A stretch of 64,000 nucleotides of DNA from the NCBI GenBank assembly GCA_024449915.1, contig JAMZAV010000778.1, positions 124,001 to 188,000 of the forward strand, read 5' to 3'. The position numbers and the translations under genes were made by a program. The DNA is from Sweltsa coloradensis. Taxonomy: Eukaryota > Arthropoda > Insecta > Plecoptera > Chloroperlidae. Positions 52,101 to 62,297 of the stretch are shown here, in pieces; the first letter of the stretch is position 1; the number at the start of each line of letters is the position of its first letter. The notes under the pieces were generated by a model that saw nothing but the letters and a program-made list of their open reading frames with translations, did no database searches and was not told the origin of the DNA.

Positions 52101-55100
52101 CAAATTCCGGGTAAATGCAAAATCCGATTTCGCAGAACTGATTTTTAAAAATACTAATGGAAGCTTTCATGAACCTTGTACAAAAGTCCTTTTGTATTTA
52201 AATCAATTTCTTACGGATTTACCGGGCATTGTCTGATGCTGGGCGTGAAAATTTGGAAATTAGCTGGTACTCCAATAAGCAACATATAAACCACGATTTT
52301 GTTACGTAACCTTTGCCCCTACCAAAACTATAGAAGACACCTGTTTTGTAGGGAATTAAATGGGGAATATTTTTGCCATTGAGATATTTTGTCTATCTCA
52401 AACAAATTTGGAGATATTCGATAACAATCACTTTTTGGCCGCCATTTTCCAATATGGCGGGCGAAGCTCCCGTCCGATTGTAAGGGAGTTTTAGTATGTT
52501 GATAAGTACTATCCTTTAAGGAAGGTCTCTGCAAAAATTTCAGCGACATCGCAATTTTTTCCTCCAAACGTCAATATAGGCCCGATCTTATTTGACAGGA
52601 TTATAAGTCTTTAAGGTCTTGACCGATTTAGCTGAAGATTTGTGAAATAGGAGAGAATGGATAAAATCCACCGCCATCTAGAGGACCTTGACATCATTTC
52701 TTGGGAAAACTATTTTAACTCTTTGATAACAAATAATACGCTTTGATAGTATTTTGATTACTTCTAGGTGGCAGTGCATAGTGACCAAAATTCTCGTTGC
52801 CATGGTAACGTCCTACTTTTGTTAGGTAAAATGTAATTGGATGAGCGAAGCAAAGACTTCAATTTCACCGACCCCCCCAAAAAATTTAGCTCCGTTGTTT
52901 TTTTTTTGTTTTTTTTTTGTTTTTTTTTTTGTTTTTCCGTCTGTTTGTTCGCTCTCTACCGGGCAAACGGCATATGCGATCTTGATGAAAATTTGACACG
53001 ACCTTCGTTTTCTCTGAACTTAGACTTGCCACGTTTTTGGGTACAATCGAAGAAATATTTCTCATGAATATCGTACTTTTACGATTTTTTTCGATTTTTA
53101 GTGCGATATTTTCGTGCCATTTGGGCCAATTCTGACCAAACGGGTGGGCTACAACGTTCATATTTCACATGGACATTAAGGTAATGGTGATGTATTGCTT
53201 TCTGAAAGAAAAAGTTGAAAAAGTTAGCCAGAATCGAGAGAAATAAAGCTTTTATAGGCGCTCCACGCTAAGAAAGGAGTTGCGCGCGCTTTTAACGGGT
53301 GAATTGTAGCCATTCAGCAGGCTCCAATTTAAAATAACGATCGCTGATTGGCCCGTCGAAAGCGCGCGCATCTCCTTTCTTAGCGTGGAGCGCCTTTAAT
53401 ATACGTTTTTTTACTTTTTGCGCGATATTTTCGTGCCATTTGGGCCAATTCTGACCAAACGGGTGGGGCTACAACGTTCATATTATACATGGACATGAAG
53501 GTTATGGTTATGTAGTACCTTTTGAAAGAAAAAGTGGAAAAATTTAGCCAGAATCCATAGAAATAAAGCTTTTAATACAAGTTTTTACGGTAAATAATAC
53601 CAATTGACAAGAAACAAAAGAAACTTGACAACATTCACCTTCAATGCGTAGGCAGCAAAACAAAGCACTTGCAAAAGTAAAGTTATCCCACGCAAACTAA
53701 AACCTTTAAAAAGCTCATCCATCAACGCGGCGGGACTTTAGCGTTTTCCTAGTTTCTATCTACACTACTTAAGGTCTTGACCAATTTAGCTGAAAATTTG
53801 TAAAATAGGAGAGAATGTTGTACTTATTGACCCTGCAAAATTTCATAACGATCGGAACATTTAATTTTTTTATTTTAATTTTTTATAACCAACGATCGGA
53901 TTTTTTTCAAAAACTATATAGCAACCCGCATAGGTGGTATGTACATGTGTGCAAAATTTCAGGTTGATCAGAGAAACGGTGCGACCTGTAGGCCTACCGA
54001 AGCAGTACCTAACAGAAAATAAGAAAAAAAACAGACATTCGAGCCATAAGAGTCAAGTGGAGACGCTCGCTAAAAAATAATCAATATTATTAAATTAGGC
54101 CTATAAAAAAGGGCCTACGGTAGGCCTATTATAAATTATTAATACATAGGTAGCCTATGCGCTTCGCATCCCCCCCCCACCCCGCTTGAAAAATTGGGGC
54201 ATGCCAACCAAAAGAGTACCTACCCAGTACAAGTGAGACCTGGGTTTACTTTTTCCCTAAAAGGAGTTTGTAGGGTGACGATGATTTTTGTTGCTTAACG
54301 TCTCATATTACTGCACTAATGCTACCGGTATTGGAGACGGTGAATGGTGATAGATGACGATGAAGGACATTTACTAAAAGCCATGTTTATGTGGGATTCG
54401 AACCCATGTCCTCATAGAGCCATAGCCTAGGTCAAACAACCTTATCAGTGTCGACACATTGCACAGCTTGATTCCATTAGGGCTAGGTACCGTACACTCA
54501 CTTCCTTGCAAACGAGTTGCCTGACAGTAACCCCACCGCGATGCGTGATAATGATGCGGCATGATGGTGATAATCATCAAGAAGGCAGTGACACCTACAC
54601 TTTGGAAATTATTAGTAGGCCTACCGGAGAGATTCTTTGTATGCACGTGACGTCACAAACATTGTTGGCTGACATAGGCCTATTGCTGTACGTCAGGGAT
54701 TGCCATCTCAATAATAGGCCTAGCGGCCATATTCCCATAGGCCTACATGAAGGCATTGTCAAAGCCTCAATCAGTGAGCAACAAGTGTTATCTCACTTTT
54801 ACTGTAACACAAGTCACAAGCTCAAGCTGACGATATGCTTGATAATATTATAGACCTATGTAAAAATTTGATTTATCGGTTGAGAACATTATTATGACTG
54901 GACATGCTATAGGCCTACATAGGGGAGGCCTACATATGATCAGTATACTAATTATTAGTTATTAACTTATTAGGTGGGCCTACCTACTAGTTTTTATAAT
55001 ATTAGGCCTAGGCTATTGGGCATGCTTGACAATGAAAATAATAATATATTTCCACTATAATATTATAATAGGCCTATGTAGGGGCTCTAATGTAGAAATG

Positions 55101-58100
55101 CAGGGCTCAAAAAATTTATTAAATGGCACATGCCCGGCTGGGCATTTGGAGATAATTTTACATGCCCAGACAGAAAACTTACATGCCAATTTTCCCTAGT
55201 GGCGTTTTTTTTTTCGAATTATAATGGCCTTTTTCATGCCGCCGACTTGTGGCAGTGTGTTGAGTAGCGCCCCCCCCCCCCCTCTCCTGCCTTAGCCTAC
55301 CACTCGCGATCTTCCAGAGATTATACTGTGTAATTAAGTACCATAACAATTGTTTTTAATCTGCTAGAAGTCAAAAACTATGTGATAACTGAAATTAAGC
55401 ACATGGGAATAGAGAAACTGCATAGGCTGGCCTTTCCTTATCTTGTTTACTGGCCAGCATTCGGGCTCCAGCCTCCCCCCCCCCCTGCCTTTATACATCG
55501 TGACCTTGACTAGACTGCATGACAAGATATAAAGGAACAGTGAGTGTTATCTTAATGGCCTGCAATCACAACCCATGGGACCTGTTACTGGATAAGTAGT
55601 TTTTTCCCATATAGTTACTCCTGCAGTTTAAGCATCATTCACAATTAGTTCTAAGGCGTAAGGTGTAAGTCTTAAGAAATGCTAGGCGTTTACAACAACC
55701 ATGCCATTTTTCATTTCTCCTGCGTATTGCGCATGCGCGTACAACAGCTGTGGAATGAAATAAGCAGGAGTGGGAAGTATTTTAGTCATTGATCTGTGGA
55801 CTTTCTTCCATGTGATTTGTGTGTATTAGTATTGTACTTGTTAGTTATGTAATTTGTAATATGTGTGTTTAAATTAGCTCAGAACTGTGATATCTTGTAA
55901 GAGTATGACTATTGCCTACAGGGTTATATACCCTTATTATAGTTTTATCTTGTTATTGACTTGTTTTACATTGGGAAACTTATTTGTACATGTAGGCGAC
56001 TTAATCATTGTAATGTATTTTACATTATCTTAGAAATGTGATATCTTGCAAGATACTGATAGGCCTATCCTAATTAGTTTTATCTTGTTATTGACGCTTT
56101 ACACTTGTAGAATGATTTGTACATTTATACTATTATAACCAGGTATTATATTCAACCACTCTTGATGACAACGTCTAATACTCGTCTACCATGTATACTT
56201 GTGTTGCACATGAGTGCAAAAAGATGGCTAATAAATATCAATATCAATATCAATATCAATTCCTTGTTCGTGATTGGCTCGTCGTAAGAAACCTGTTGTA
56301 AGAATTGGATTTTGGTCAATTCGTTACGACATAAACCTTACGCCTTGCGACTTAGGACGTGTTGTGAACGTTCTGATTGAAACACATACTCGGCAATACA
56401 ATTATTACGCCTTAGGCCTTGCGCCTTACGCCTTAGAACTAGTTGTGAATGATGCTTTACCCGCGTTTAGCGCAGGCGATAGTGAGATTTTCTACATGCC
56501 CGCCCGGGCATGTGGGAAAATAATCTATGTATCCGACCACTTTTTTTACATGCCCCGGGCATGTCGGGCATGGTATTTTTTGAGCCCTGAAATGTACCAT
56601 TGTTTGAATAGCGCATTGACGCTAAATAAAGACTTATTATTGTTATTTCATTGTAGCACAGTGACCTGTAACTTGACTTGGTTTTCAGTAGGCCTATGTT
56701 CCAAGGTATGTAACACCTAACAGTAACACCATTTATAATGGTAGGGTCTCGTCTACACGATCACATTCTGTTAACGCTACGGTACCCTCTTACATTTTCA
56801 GGAAATTCAAGTTGAATTTGAAGGAAGAATGCCAATTGATTCGGACTTTCATGGTATCAAACAGTTGCTTAACCAGCTGTTCCTTAAAGCTCACCTTAAT
56901 CTCACCGAGTTGACGGAGTTGATAATTGGACAGAACTACATCGGCAGCGTGGTGAAACAGAGCGACGACGGGGAGGATGACAGCGACGACGAAGCGATGG
57001 ACACGAACGATGTGTTTGGAATCACCACGGTCATAAATATCACAGACAAGCAGGTAATAAGCACAGGTTCTCACCGATTTAAAAAAATTACCTACTACCG
57101 GTACTACTAGTGGCCTATATCGTACAATCAGTACTTGGTGATAAAAGCCTACTGTCTACCTACCTTGGTTAGCTCGAGTCCATCTTTTAAATTGCTGCTT
57201 TGTAGGCCTACTTAGTCCCTCATATTTATTATTATTGGTCAATGGGAGCTCAGATAATCAAGGCCACCGCGTGCTCGTTTGTGTTTAGAATCTGGAGTGC
57301 ATACAGCAGCTACGCACCTTGCTCCTGGAAATGTGTGACAAGCACGCAACCGATGACGTGAGCAAGATTGTCCACTCCTTGCTGCAAGATGATAAGCGGC
57401 ATGTTGGGGTTCTTATCAATGAGCGATTCATCAACATACCATCCCAGATTGCAGTTCCACTTTTGGAAAATCTACAGTGAGTAGACCCTACCTGTGAGCG
57501 GTGACACTGACATAGAGTAGGCTTAGTAAAATTTACGGATTTGGTTCCGGCCATTCTCTGTCCAATTCGGATTATGGTGTCATTTCATCAAACCTAATTT
57601 GTAGAGGCATGAAAATTTAGCGTTTTAGGTTATTGATGCTAAATCAGTGAGAATAAATTCTTAAAAACGCTACAAAATGCTAAATTTACTGAAAATAAGG
57701 TTTACCTATAGGGCCTACCAATTGAGAATTGGTTTAGCATTGTATTCTAACGTTTAAAGTGACTACATTGAATTGAAATGTTCCTATGAAGCATAATTTG
57801 AATTCATTCCCCATTAAAAATACAAGAAACTCCCCACATTTGGGGTTTGGTGGAAAGAAGAAAATTAATGCTACAAAATGCTAAATTTGGAAAAATTAAT
57901 GTTAAATATTCAGAATATAAATGTTATTTTTTCATAGCTCTACTAATTTGTAATTATCAATGCTTCAATTTTGCATGAAACAAAATTTTGAAATGAAGGT
58001 CAAAATGTCTTTATAATTTATATATACCACATCAACAAACTAAAAATGACAATTTAAAGAATGACTAAGTCAAGCCTTAGAAACTTATCAACAGTTCAAT

Positions 58101-59838
58101 GAGTGAGCCACAAATTTGAACTGTCAAGTAGTTTCCATTGCCACAACTTTTTCATTATACTATATATTTGCAGAGTTTTAGTGCGTTGATGTTTAATCTA
58201 GTTTAAAATCGTAGGCCCTACACCCTAACCGAAGGAGATTTGAATCCTTGGCATAGACTCTACTCGGGTACCCTATCCGATGTCACCCCATGAGGGCCTA
58301 ATAATACAGTAGCCTACCTAGACTAGAGCGTAACACCTTTGGTTTGTTTCAGGAAAGAACTACAACGGGCGCGTGACAAAAAGATGCCGTTTGAATTGTC
58401 TCACTTTGTGATGATTTGCAAACTGTACAAGACAGACCTAACTGAGCCCAAGAAAATCCGGGGGAGCAAGAAGAAGGCTGATTCACCACAAGTAATCTGG
58501 TCAAACCAAGAAGAGGAAGTTATTGATAAGGTGGGAAGATAAGTGTGCATAGTCGCTTTACGATAGCCTAGGTCAGGGTTGCCAACACTCCTGTATTTCC
58601 CGCTTCTCATTCACTTTTCCTGAATTTCCACAATTGTGTGAACTGAGTAGGCCCCTACTGAATATGTAGGCTAATAAAACTTAAGTTAGTATTAGGGACC
58701 TAGGGATGGCACTTTGACCGGTCAAATAAAAAGTGGTCAATTGACCGGACAATTGACCAAAAGTCGGTCAAATATAAAAAAGGTACATTTTGCTCTATTG
58801 TGGCAGTATACTTACGAAAAAAATGTTTTTGCAACAAAGTTAGGCTAATCAATATACATGATGAACGTTCAATGGTGATAACTGATAATTATTGATGAAA
58901 ATGAGTGAATGAGTGTGAATGAGTGAATTTACTAAACTTTGTGTGCTCACTGTCAAAAAGTATTAAGGGCAACAACAGTGACTTGTCCAATTTCAAATTT
59001 GTAAGGGAATGTAACAAAAGTTGACTTTCCTTTGAAGAATGAGTGAAGCCAAATAAATTAGTACAAATATTATTTTGACCAATTATTTGACCGGTCAAAT
59101 ATTACTTGGTCAATTGACATTATTTGACCGGTCAATTGACCGGCTTGCCATCCCTATAGGGACCTGGTTTGAAAATGGTCAGATAATTGAAATTTAGATC
59201 TTCAATGCAGAGTTAAGTTGTTGGGAATTAGCTCTTCTGTGTCAAGAGTTCTACAATCATTTATAAAAAAGGATTCAAAGATGGATGGTACGTGATGCTA
59301 AATCATTTGACAAAATTAGTATGAACAATATTACTACTAAGTCAAACTTACACAACAAATTTATATTTACACTACCAGCTAACTGCTTTCTTTACAACAA
59401 AGTTGTTTATAAAATTAATACCTGATGTTTCTTCATATCCCATCTTGAAATATGTGGGTAGCTATATTTGAACACTAGTTTTATTTTTAAAAAATGCATA
59501 GATTTGCTCTAAAGAGATGGCCTTGATCCAATTTTTTTTTACAGGTCCCAGATTGCCTCGTCTGGTAACGACTTTGGTGTTTTCCTGGTTGTGTCTTTAA
59601 TCTCTAGCTAGACTCTTGGCAGTAGTAACCTAGTTTTCTGATGTTTCAGTTGGCCGAATGCAAGTTCGAGTTCAGCGTGAAGGCTGAATCAGACTCGGGT
59701 GTCAGCGGACAGTGGCGCGAGGACGACGAAGAGCTGACGCCCTACCGGAGAGTTCTCATCCTACGCGCCGACCAACTAGAAACAGTCGTCGACCAGATCA
59801 AGACATTCATTGAGACCAACGCTGCAAGTGCAAAATAA
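49070..59838 (+). CDS. BCCIP: BCCIP: BRCA2- and CDKN1A-interacting protein, complete, five exons
   Basis: Exons 49070-49192, 56802-57053, 57289-57476, 58353-58530 and 59650-59838 join in phase (0,0,2,0) into 309 codons (the human protein is 314-322). The acidic N-terminus (DNESGSDNESGSDNEKMEE) is followed by the BCP1/BCCIP fold: DFHGIKQLLNQLFLKAHLNL, GQNYIGSVVKQ, VFGITTVINIT, VGVLINERFINIPSQIAVPL and the C-terminal PYRRVLILRADQLE. In animals BCCIP binds BRCA2 and p21 in DNA repair and cell-cycle control; the yeast relative Bcp1 serves 60S ribosome (uL14) and export functions. The Asp/Ser-rich patch GEDDSDDEAMDTND matches the second acidic segment. Intron 1 is 7.6 kb of nested elements. Confidence 0.94.
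49516..50334. mobile_element. MULE-like TIR element with nested Harbinger-type MITE
   Basis: The roughly 50-bp TIR opens ACCGCCGTCTGGATGTATGT and includes AAGATACAAATAAGCTGCTT. The flanks are GTTTTACAC (49507-49515) and GTTTTTACAC (50335-50344), a 9-10-bp duplication as expected for Mutator-like elements. A second MITE fills 49591-49934. No transposase is present. Confidence 0.75.
49591..49934. mobile_element. Harbinger-like MITE (AGCATCATTCAC), copy 1
   Basis: The TIR runs AGCATCATTCACATTCAGTT CTAAGTCGTAAGGCGC at the left and its inverse at the right (GATACT is a mutated GATGCT). The inside is rich in GTCGTAAG/GCCTTACG words. Copy 2 at 55631-56456 has clean TTA duplications. Confidence 0.75.
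50442..52608. mobile_element. Long foldback element, arms about 700 bp, split by H1
   Basis: Left arm pieces 50442-50523 and 51294-51905 pair with about 51930-52608: CCTGTCAAATAAGA, GATGTCGCTGAA, GGAAGGTC, ACATACTAAAACTCCC, AATGGCGGCCA, CTCAAACAAATTTGGAGATA and AAGCACTAAATAGCATTGG all recur inverted. The loop is about 30 bp (CTTGTTTGTTG). H1 copy 5 is inserted in the left arm only. Arms differ at scattered bases. No coding frame is seen. Confidence 0.8.
50524..51293 (-). mobile_element. Helentron-like family H1, copy 5, inside the foldback
   Basis: CTAGGAAAACGCTTAAGTCC starts it on the plus strand (3' end), followed by TTGTTGGATGAGCGTAATTG. It ends CGCTACGCTCATCCAA. It breaks the foldback arm between CTTAAATGATACTTA and CAACATACTAAAACTC, whose intact right-arm counterpart is continuous. 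Confidence 0.75.
52837..53752 (+). mobile_element. Helentron-like family H2, copy 5, carrying a nested MITE
   Basis: TTGGATGAGCGAAGCAAAGA opens it and CATCCATCAACGCGGCGGGA...GCGTTTTCCTAG closes it. A 140-bp MITE is inserted at 53256-53395. It lies in BCCIP intron 1. Confidence 0.7.
53256..53395. mobile_element. 140-bp MITE (AGGCGCTCCACGC) nested in H2 copy 5
   Basis: The arms AGGCGCTCCACGCTAAGAAA GGAGTTGCGCGCGCTTT and the inverted right arm differ at one base over about 36 bp. It splits the AAGCTTTTAATAT word that is intact in other H2 copies. TTA/TAT flanks are ambiguous. Confidence 0.8.
53765..54075 (+). repeat. Repeat starting AGGTCTTGACC, second copy fragment at 52611
   Basis: AAGGTCTTGACC(A/G)ATTTAGCTGA and AAATAGGAGAGAATG occur at 52613-52660 and 53769-53816. 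The longer copy runs on to GAGACGCTCGCTAA at about 54072. Family not recognised. Confidence 0.45.
54297..54460 (-). mobile_element. SINE-C (tRNA-like), copy 1
   Basis: It shares AACGTCTCATATTACTGCAC, ATAGATGACGATGAAGGA and GGGATTCGAACCCATGTCCT with 61665-61830. The tRNA-like box B (GGGTTCGAATCCC) is on the minus strand. Confidence 0.55.
55631..56456. mobile_element. Harbinger-like MITE (AGCATCATTCAC), copy 2, split by a retroelement
   Basis: AGCATCATTCACAATTAGTT and its inverse ending GAATGATGCT are flanked on both sides by TTA (55628-55630 and 56457-56459). A 0.5-kb insert (55754-56260) interrupts it. Without the insert it is about 320 bp, close to copy 1. Confidence 0.8.
55754..56260 (+). 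mobile_element. Non-LTR retroelement 3' end with (TATCAA)n tail
   Basis: The insert ends GGCTAATAAA followed by TATCAA repeats, the form of many LINE 3' ends with short-repeat tails. Inside, GTGATATCTTG(T/C)AAGA...TTTATCTTGTTATTGAC occurs twice about 150 bp apart. No reverse-transcriptase frame is included. Confidence 0.6.
56802..57053 (+). CDS. BCCIP: BCCIP exon 2
   Basis: After ACATTTTCAG it encodes EIQVEFEGRMPIDSDFHGIK, QLLNQLFLKAHLNLTELTEL, IIGQNYIGSVVKQSDDG and VFGITTVINITDKQ over 84 codons, closing in phase 0 at GTAATA. Confidence 0.94.
57289..57476 (+). CDS. BCCIP: BCCIP exon 3
   Basis: After TGTGTTTAG it encodes NLECIQQLRTLLLEMCDKHA, then RHVGVLINERFINIPSQIAV and PLLENL, ending CA before GTGAGT (two bases over). 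Confidence 0.93.
58353..58530 (+). CDS. BCCIP: BCCIP exon 4
   Basis: After TTTGTTTCAG it completes Gln and encodes KELQRARDKKMPFELSHFVM, ICKLYKTDLTEPKK, a Lys-rich linker and WSNQEEEVIDK, ending in phase 0 before GTGGGA. Confidence 0.92.
58701..59156. mobile_element. hAT-type MITE (TAGGGATGGCA) with perfect 8-bp duplication
   Basis: The ends TAGGGATGGCACTTTGACCG and, inverted, TAGGGATGGCAAGCCGGTC enclose many GACCGGTCAA words. TAGGGACC stands on both sides (58693-58700 and 59157-59164). It is in BCCIP intron 4. Confidence 0.9.
59650..59838 (+). CDS. BCCIP: BCCIP exon 5 (terminal)
   Basis: After ATGTTTCAG it encodes LAECKFEFSVKAESDSGVSG, QWREDDEELTPYRRVLILRA, DQLETVVDQIKTFIETNA and SAK before TAA, the conserved C-terminal strand-helix of the family. 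Confidence 0.94.
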   Translation: MAECKFEFSVKAESDSGVSGQWREDDEELTPYRRVLILRADQLETVVDQIKTFIETNAASAK

Positions 59839-60040
59839 CTTTCATTATCTAAGCAAACCCAACCATTGTAAGTTTCAACACAAACATTTCATTTCAACAG
59901 ACCTGTTATTTGTATATTTTTTTATAACGTTATGTCCAAATTGTTTAATTTAAAGTCGGCCGATACTGTGGAGGAGAAAAAGTTTTGAAATGACTGACTC
60001 ATTTAAACCACATTTTTTATCTGGGATGTTAATAATGATT

Positions 60041-60046
60041 AATAAA
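60041..60046 (+). terminator. Candidate BCCIP polyadenylation signal
   Basis: AATAAA lies 203 nt after the BCCIP stop and just before a SINE-A copy. Chance cannot be excluded in AT-rich DNA. Confidence 0.4.
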
Positions 60047-60061
60047 ATTAAATTAAAAAAT

Positions 60062-60478
60062 AGTATTAAGAGTCTACCCACTCAAGTCATATATAACTAA
60101 CTGATTTTCATTGGGGGACAGTAAACCAAAGCGACCAAGCCCTGTAGGTCCCGACGCAATCGACAAGTGAGCGATAACCAACCAAAGATCAATATTTTTT
60201 AATATGAAATATAGCAATCAGTGGTATGGACAGTGCGAACACCCGCGGATCAACGCCAGAATCAACAAGGCCGATTCAGAACAACTTTAAATTTATTATG
60301 TGCCTCGTTGCTAGGACGGCTCTAAAGTCGCCGTTTACAAATTCATAACCCAAGAACATGACTTCAGTCCAAATCAGAAGTTAAAAAACTTCAGCGTATA
60401 GCGGGAATCGAACCTTGGACCTTCTGCAATCTGCATTGAAAGCAGAGACACTAACCACAAGACCAACGAGCCAATATC
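60062..60478 (-). mobile_element. SINE-A, apparently full length
   Basis: The order is the reverse of the copy at 20250-20657: AGAGTCTACCCACTCA end, GACCAAGCC, ATCGACAAGTGAGCGATAACC, GCAATCAGTGGTATGGACAG, CCTCGTTGCTAGGACGG, then the tRNA-like head (GGGAATCGAACCTTGGACC, ACTAACCACAAGACCAACGA). It starts just downstream of the BCCIP 3' end. Confidence 0.75.
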
Positions 60479-60642
60479 AATATCAATGAATTTCGATACA
60501 ATGATGATATCCTTTTTTATCAGGTACTACTACCTTTGTTTGTTAATTATTCATTAAATATTGATGGTGATAAATAGGGTGAGAATACTAGCCTACTGAC
60601 TTAAAATGGGTCATTTCAGATTTTATATTTTTATTTAGTTAA

Positions 60643-61351
60643 CCCATTGAGCCACCAGTTGATTTTGCTTATTTTGCCCGTACGGATCCAGTTAAATCCG
60701 TATTACGGGGGATGGCACCCGGCCGCACCCTGCCTACGGGCCGAAATCGCATTAATGCACAAAATTGAAGGCCTAGGCCTATTGTTTTTAGTCCATATGC
60801 TTTGCTCTTCTAGTTTATATTCCCGCCAGCCCTAGGCCTAACCCTACCTGTGTCATCGTCTTATTTTATCTTGGTAAGAAGGACTCGTAGTCTTTATCCA
60901 CATCATTATTATTGCTTGCATCATTTGCAAGCTAATCAACAACACTTCCTGAATCTCACAATATATCACGCTCATTGGAAATTCAGCACAATCGCCTTCA
61001 GATTCGCCATCTCGTAACATTCAGGAGCTTTACGTCAGTTTTACGAAGTAAACAACAGCTGAGAAGCCTATTTCTGTTACGGCGCACCGCCTTGACAATT
61101 TGTAGGCCATCATATTATTTGTAGTCATCTGTGAAATGGCCGTGTTCGAGAATTTATCGGGGAAAAAACTCAACCACGTCAGTAAAAGAGTCAGCCTCCA
61201 TATAGTGCTGCTATCTGTGTGAGGTTGACTGAACTACGCCGATTTGGCGCGAATTCAAAGACAACGGAACGGACACGGAACTGTTCCGTATGTCCCTTTT
61301 TGGGCCACACTCGTAGAATACGGAACGGTTCCGTAAGTCGGCTCCAATGGG
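60643..61351. mobile_element. piggyBac-like MITE flanked by TTAA
   Basis: CCCATTGAGCC and its inverse GGCTCCAATGGG abut TTAA on both sides (60639-60642 and 61352-61355). The left interior has CCCGTACGGATCCAGTTAAA and the right GGAACGGTTCCGTAAGTC. No transposase frame is found in the 709 bp. Confidence 0.75.
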
Positions 61352-61664
61352 TTAAGCCACCAACTATTATATTTTTTGTGTTTTCTCACTAAGTAATACT
61401 ACCGTAGGTATATGAAAGAAGCAAAGAATGTTTTATTCAAATCTGTGTGGTTAAAGGTATAAAATGGAACTTGAACTTTATAAAAGTTCCTTTTTAGGGC
61501 CTAAATTGATGAACTGAATTTTTTTTTAAAGTTCCTCTTCAAAAGGAACTTCCCCAAGTAGGCCTATGACTAGAAGCGGGCGCAGGCATTGGCTGAGCTT
61601 GTCAATCTCTAGTCCGCAGTAGATTAATCTAAAAAGCTTGGCTCCATTTTTTTTCTATTTCTTA

Positions 61665-61830
61665 ACGCTCATATTAATTGCACTAAGGCTATTCGAGACG
61701 AGCGATGAGTAGCCGATGACTGATGAATGATGATAGATGACGATAAAGGAGGATTACAAAAAACATGCCTTAGGCGGGATTCGAACCCACGTCCTCCTTG
61801 AGCTATACACTTGGGACCAGCGGACCCAGA
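61665..61830 (-). mobile_element. SINE-C (tRNA-like), copy 2
   Basis: AACGCTCATATTAATTGCAC, TGATAGATGACGATAAAGGA and GGGATTCGAACCCACGTCCT match the copy at 54297-54460. The box B is on the minus strand. Confidence 0.55.
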
Positions 61831-62297
61831 CGGGCAATCGTATGTGCCACCACGGTCATAATACTGTATTGTCCTAAATATAAACCTGCCTTTTTTTATT
61901 ATTTTAAGTCTCAAAGTCCCTTACCATCTTATATAGGTATACTATACGCATATGATTATGCTTTGGTTTTTCATATTTCAACAAGAAAAGTTAGGGGGTT
62001 GGCTTATATTCATTTTCAGCCTATATTCGGGACAATACGGTATCAAGCATGCCAGTGCGTCACTTGTTGTTGTAGGCCGATTGTGCATTGAGTTACCCCT
62101 CTTGGTAAGGTATGAATGTTATTATTGAGGGTCTATCCTAAACCTCCCTTTGCATAGTCGACTAGCCTAGTTGAACTAATTCAACAATGAAAGTGACGTC
62201 ACAGCTGGCAGCTGTGGGTTGGTAGACTAGGGGTTAGGCGGCCGACTTAAACAGCTTTGGATAGGCCTTCATACAGTCACCACAAGAACATGTTCCG

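Larger units (their letters stand above)
49441..54220. mobile_element. Possible 4.8-kb compound nest bounded by GGTACTCTTT-type ends
   Basis: ACTCTTTCAGTTGGCATGCC CCAACATTGGAAAAATAGG (49441) faces its inverted form ending CATGCCAACCAAAAGAGTAC C (54220). Both run into G-rich sequence and GCGAAGCGC words. The same end occurs at 44752 and, inverted, at 46362. If they are paired TIRs, two composite elements exist, but flanking duplications are not clean, so solo copies are equally possible. Confidence 0.35.

Noticed and set aside
56274..56720. 148-codon plus-strand frame
   Set aside because: It starts inside the Harbinger-like MITE and has no splice context or family similarity.
59562..59600. 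H3-like 3' end (GTAACGACTTTGGTGTTTTCC)
   Set aside because: Only about 25 bp resemble the H3 end, with no partner; too short to call.
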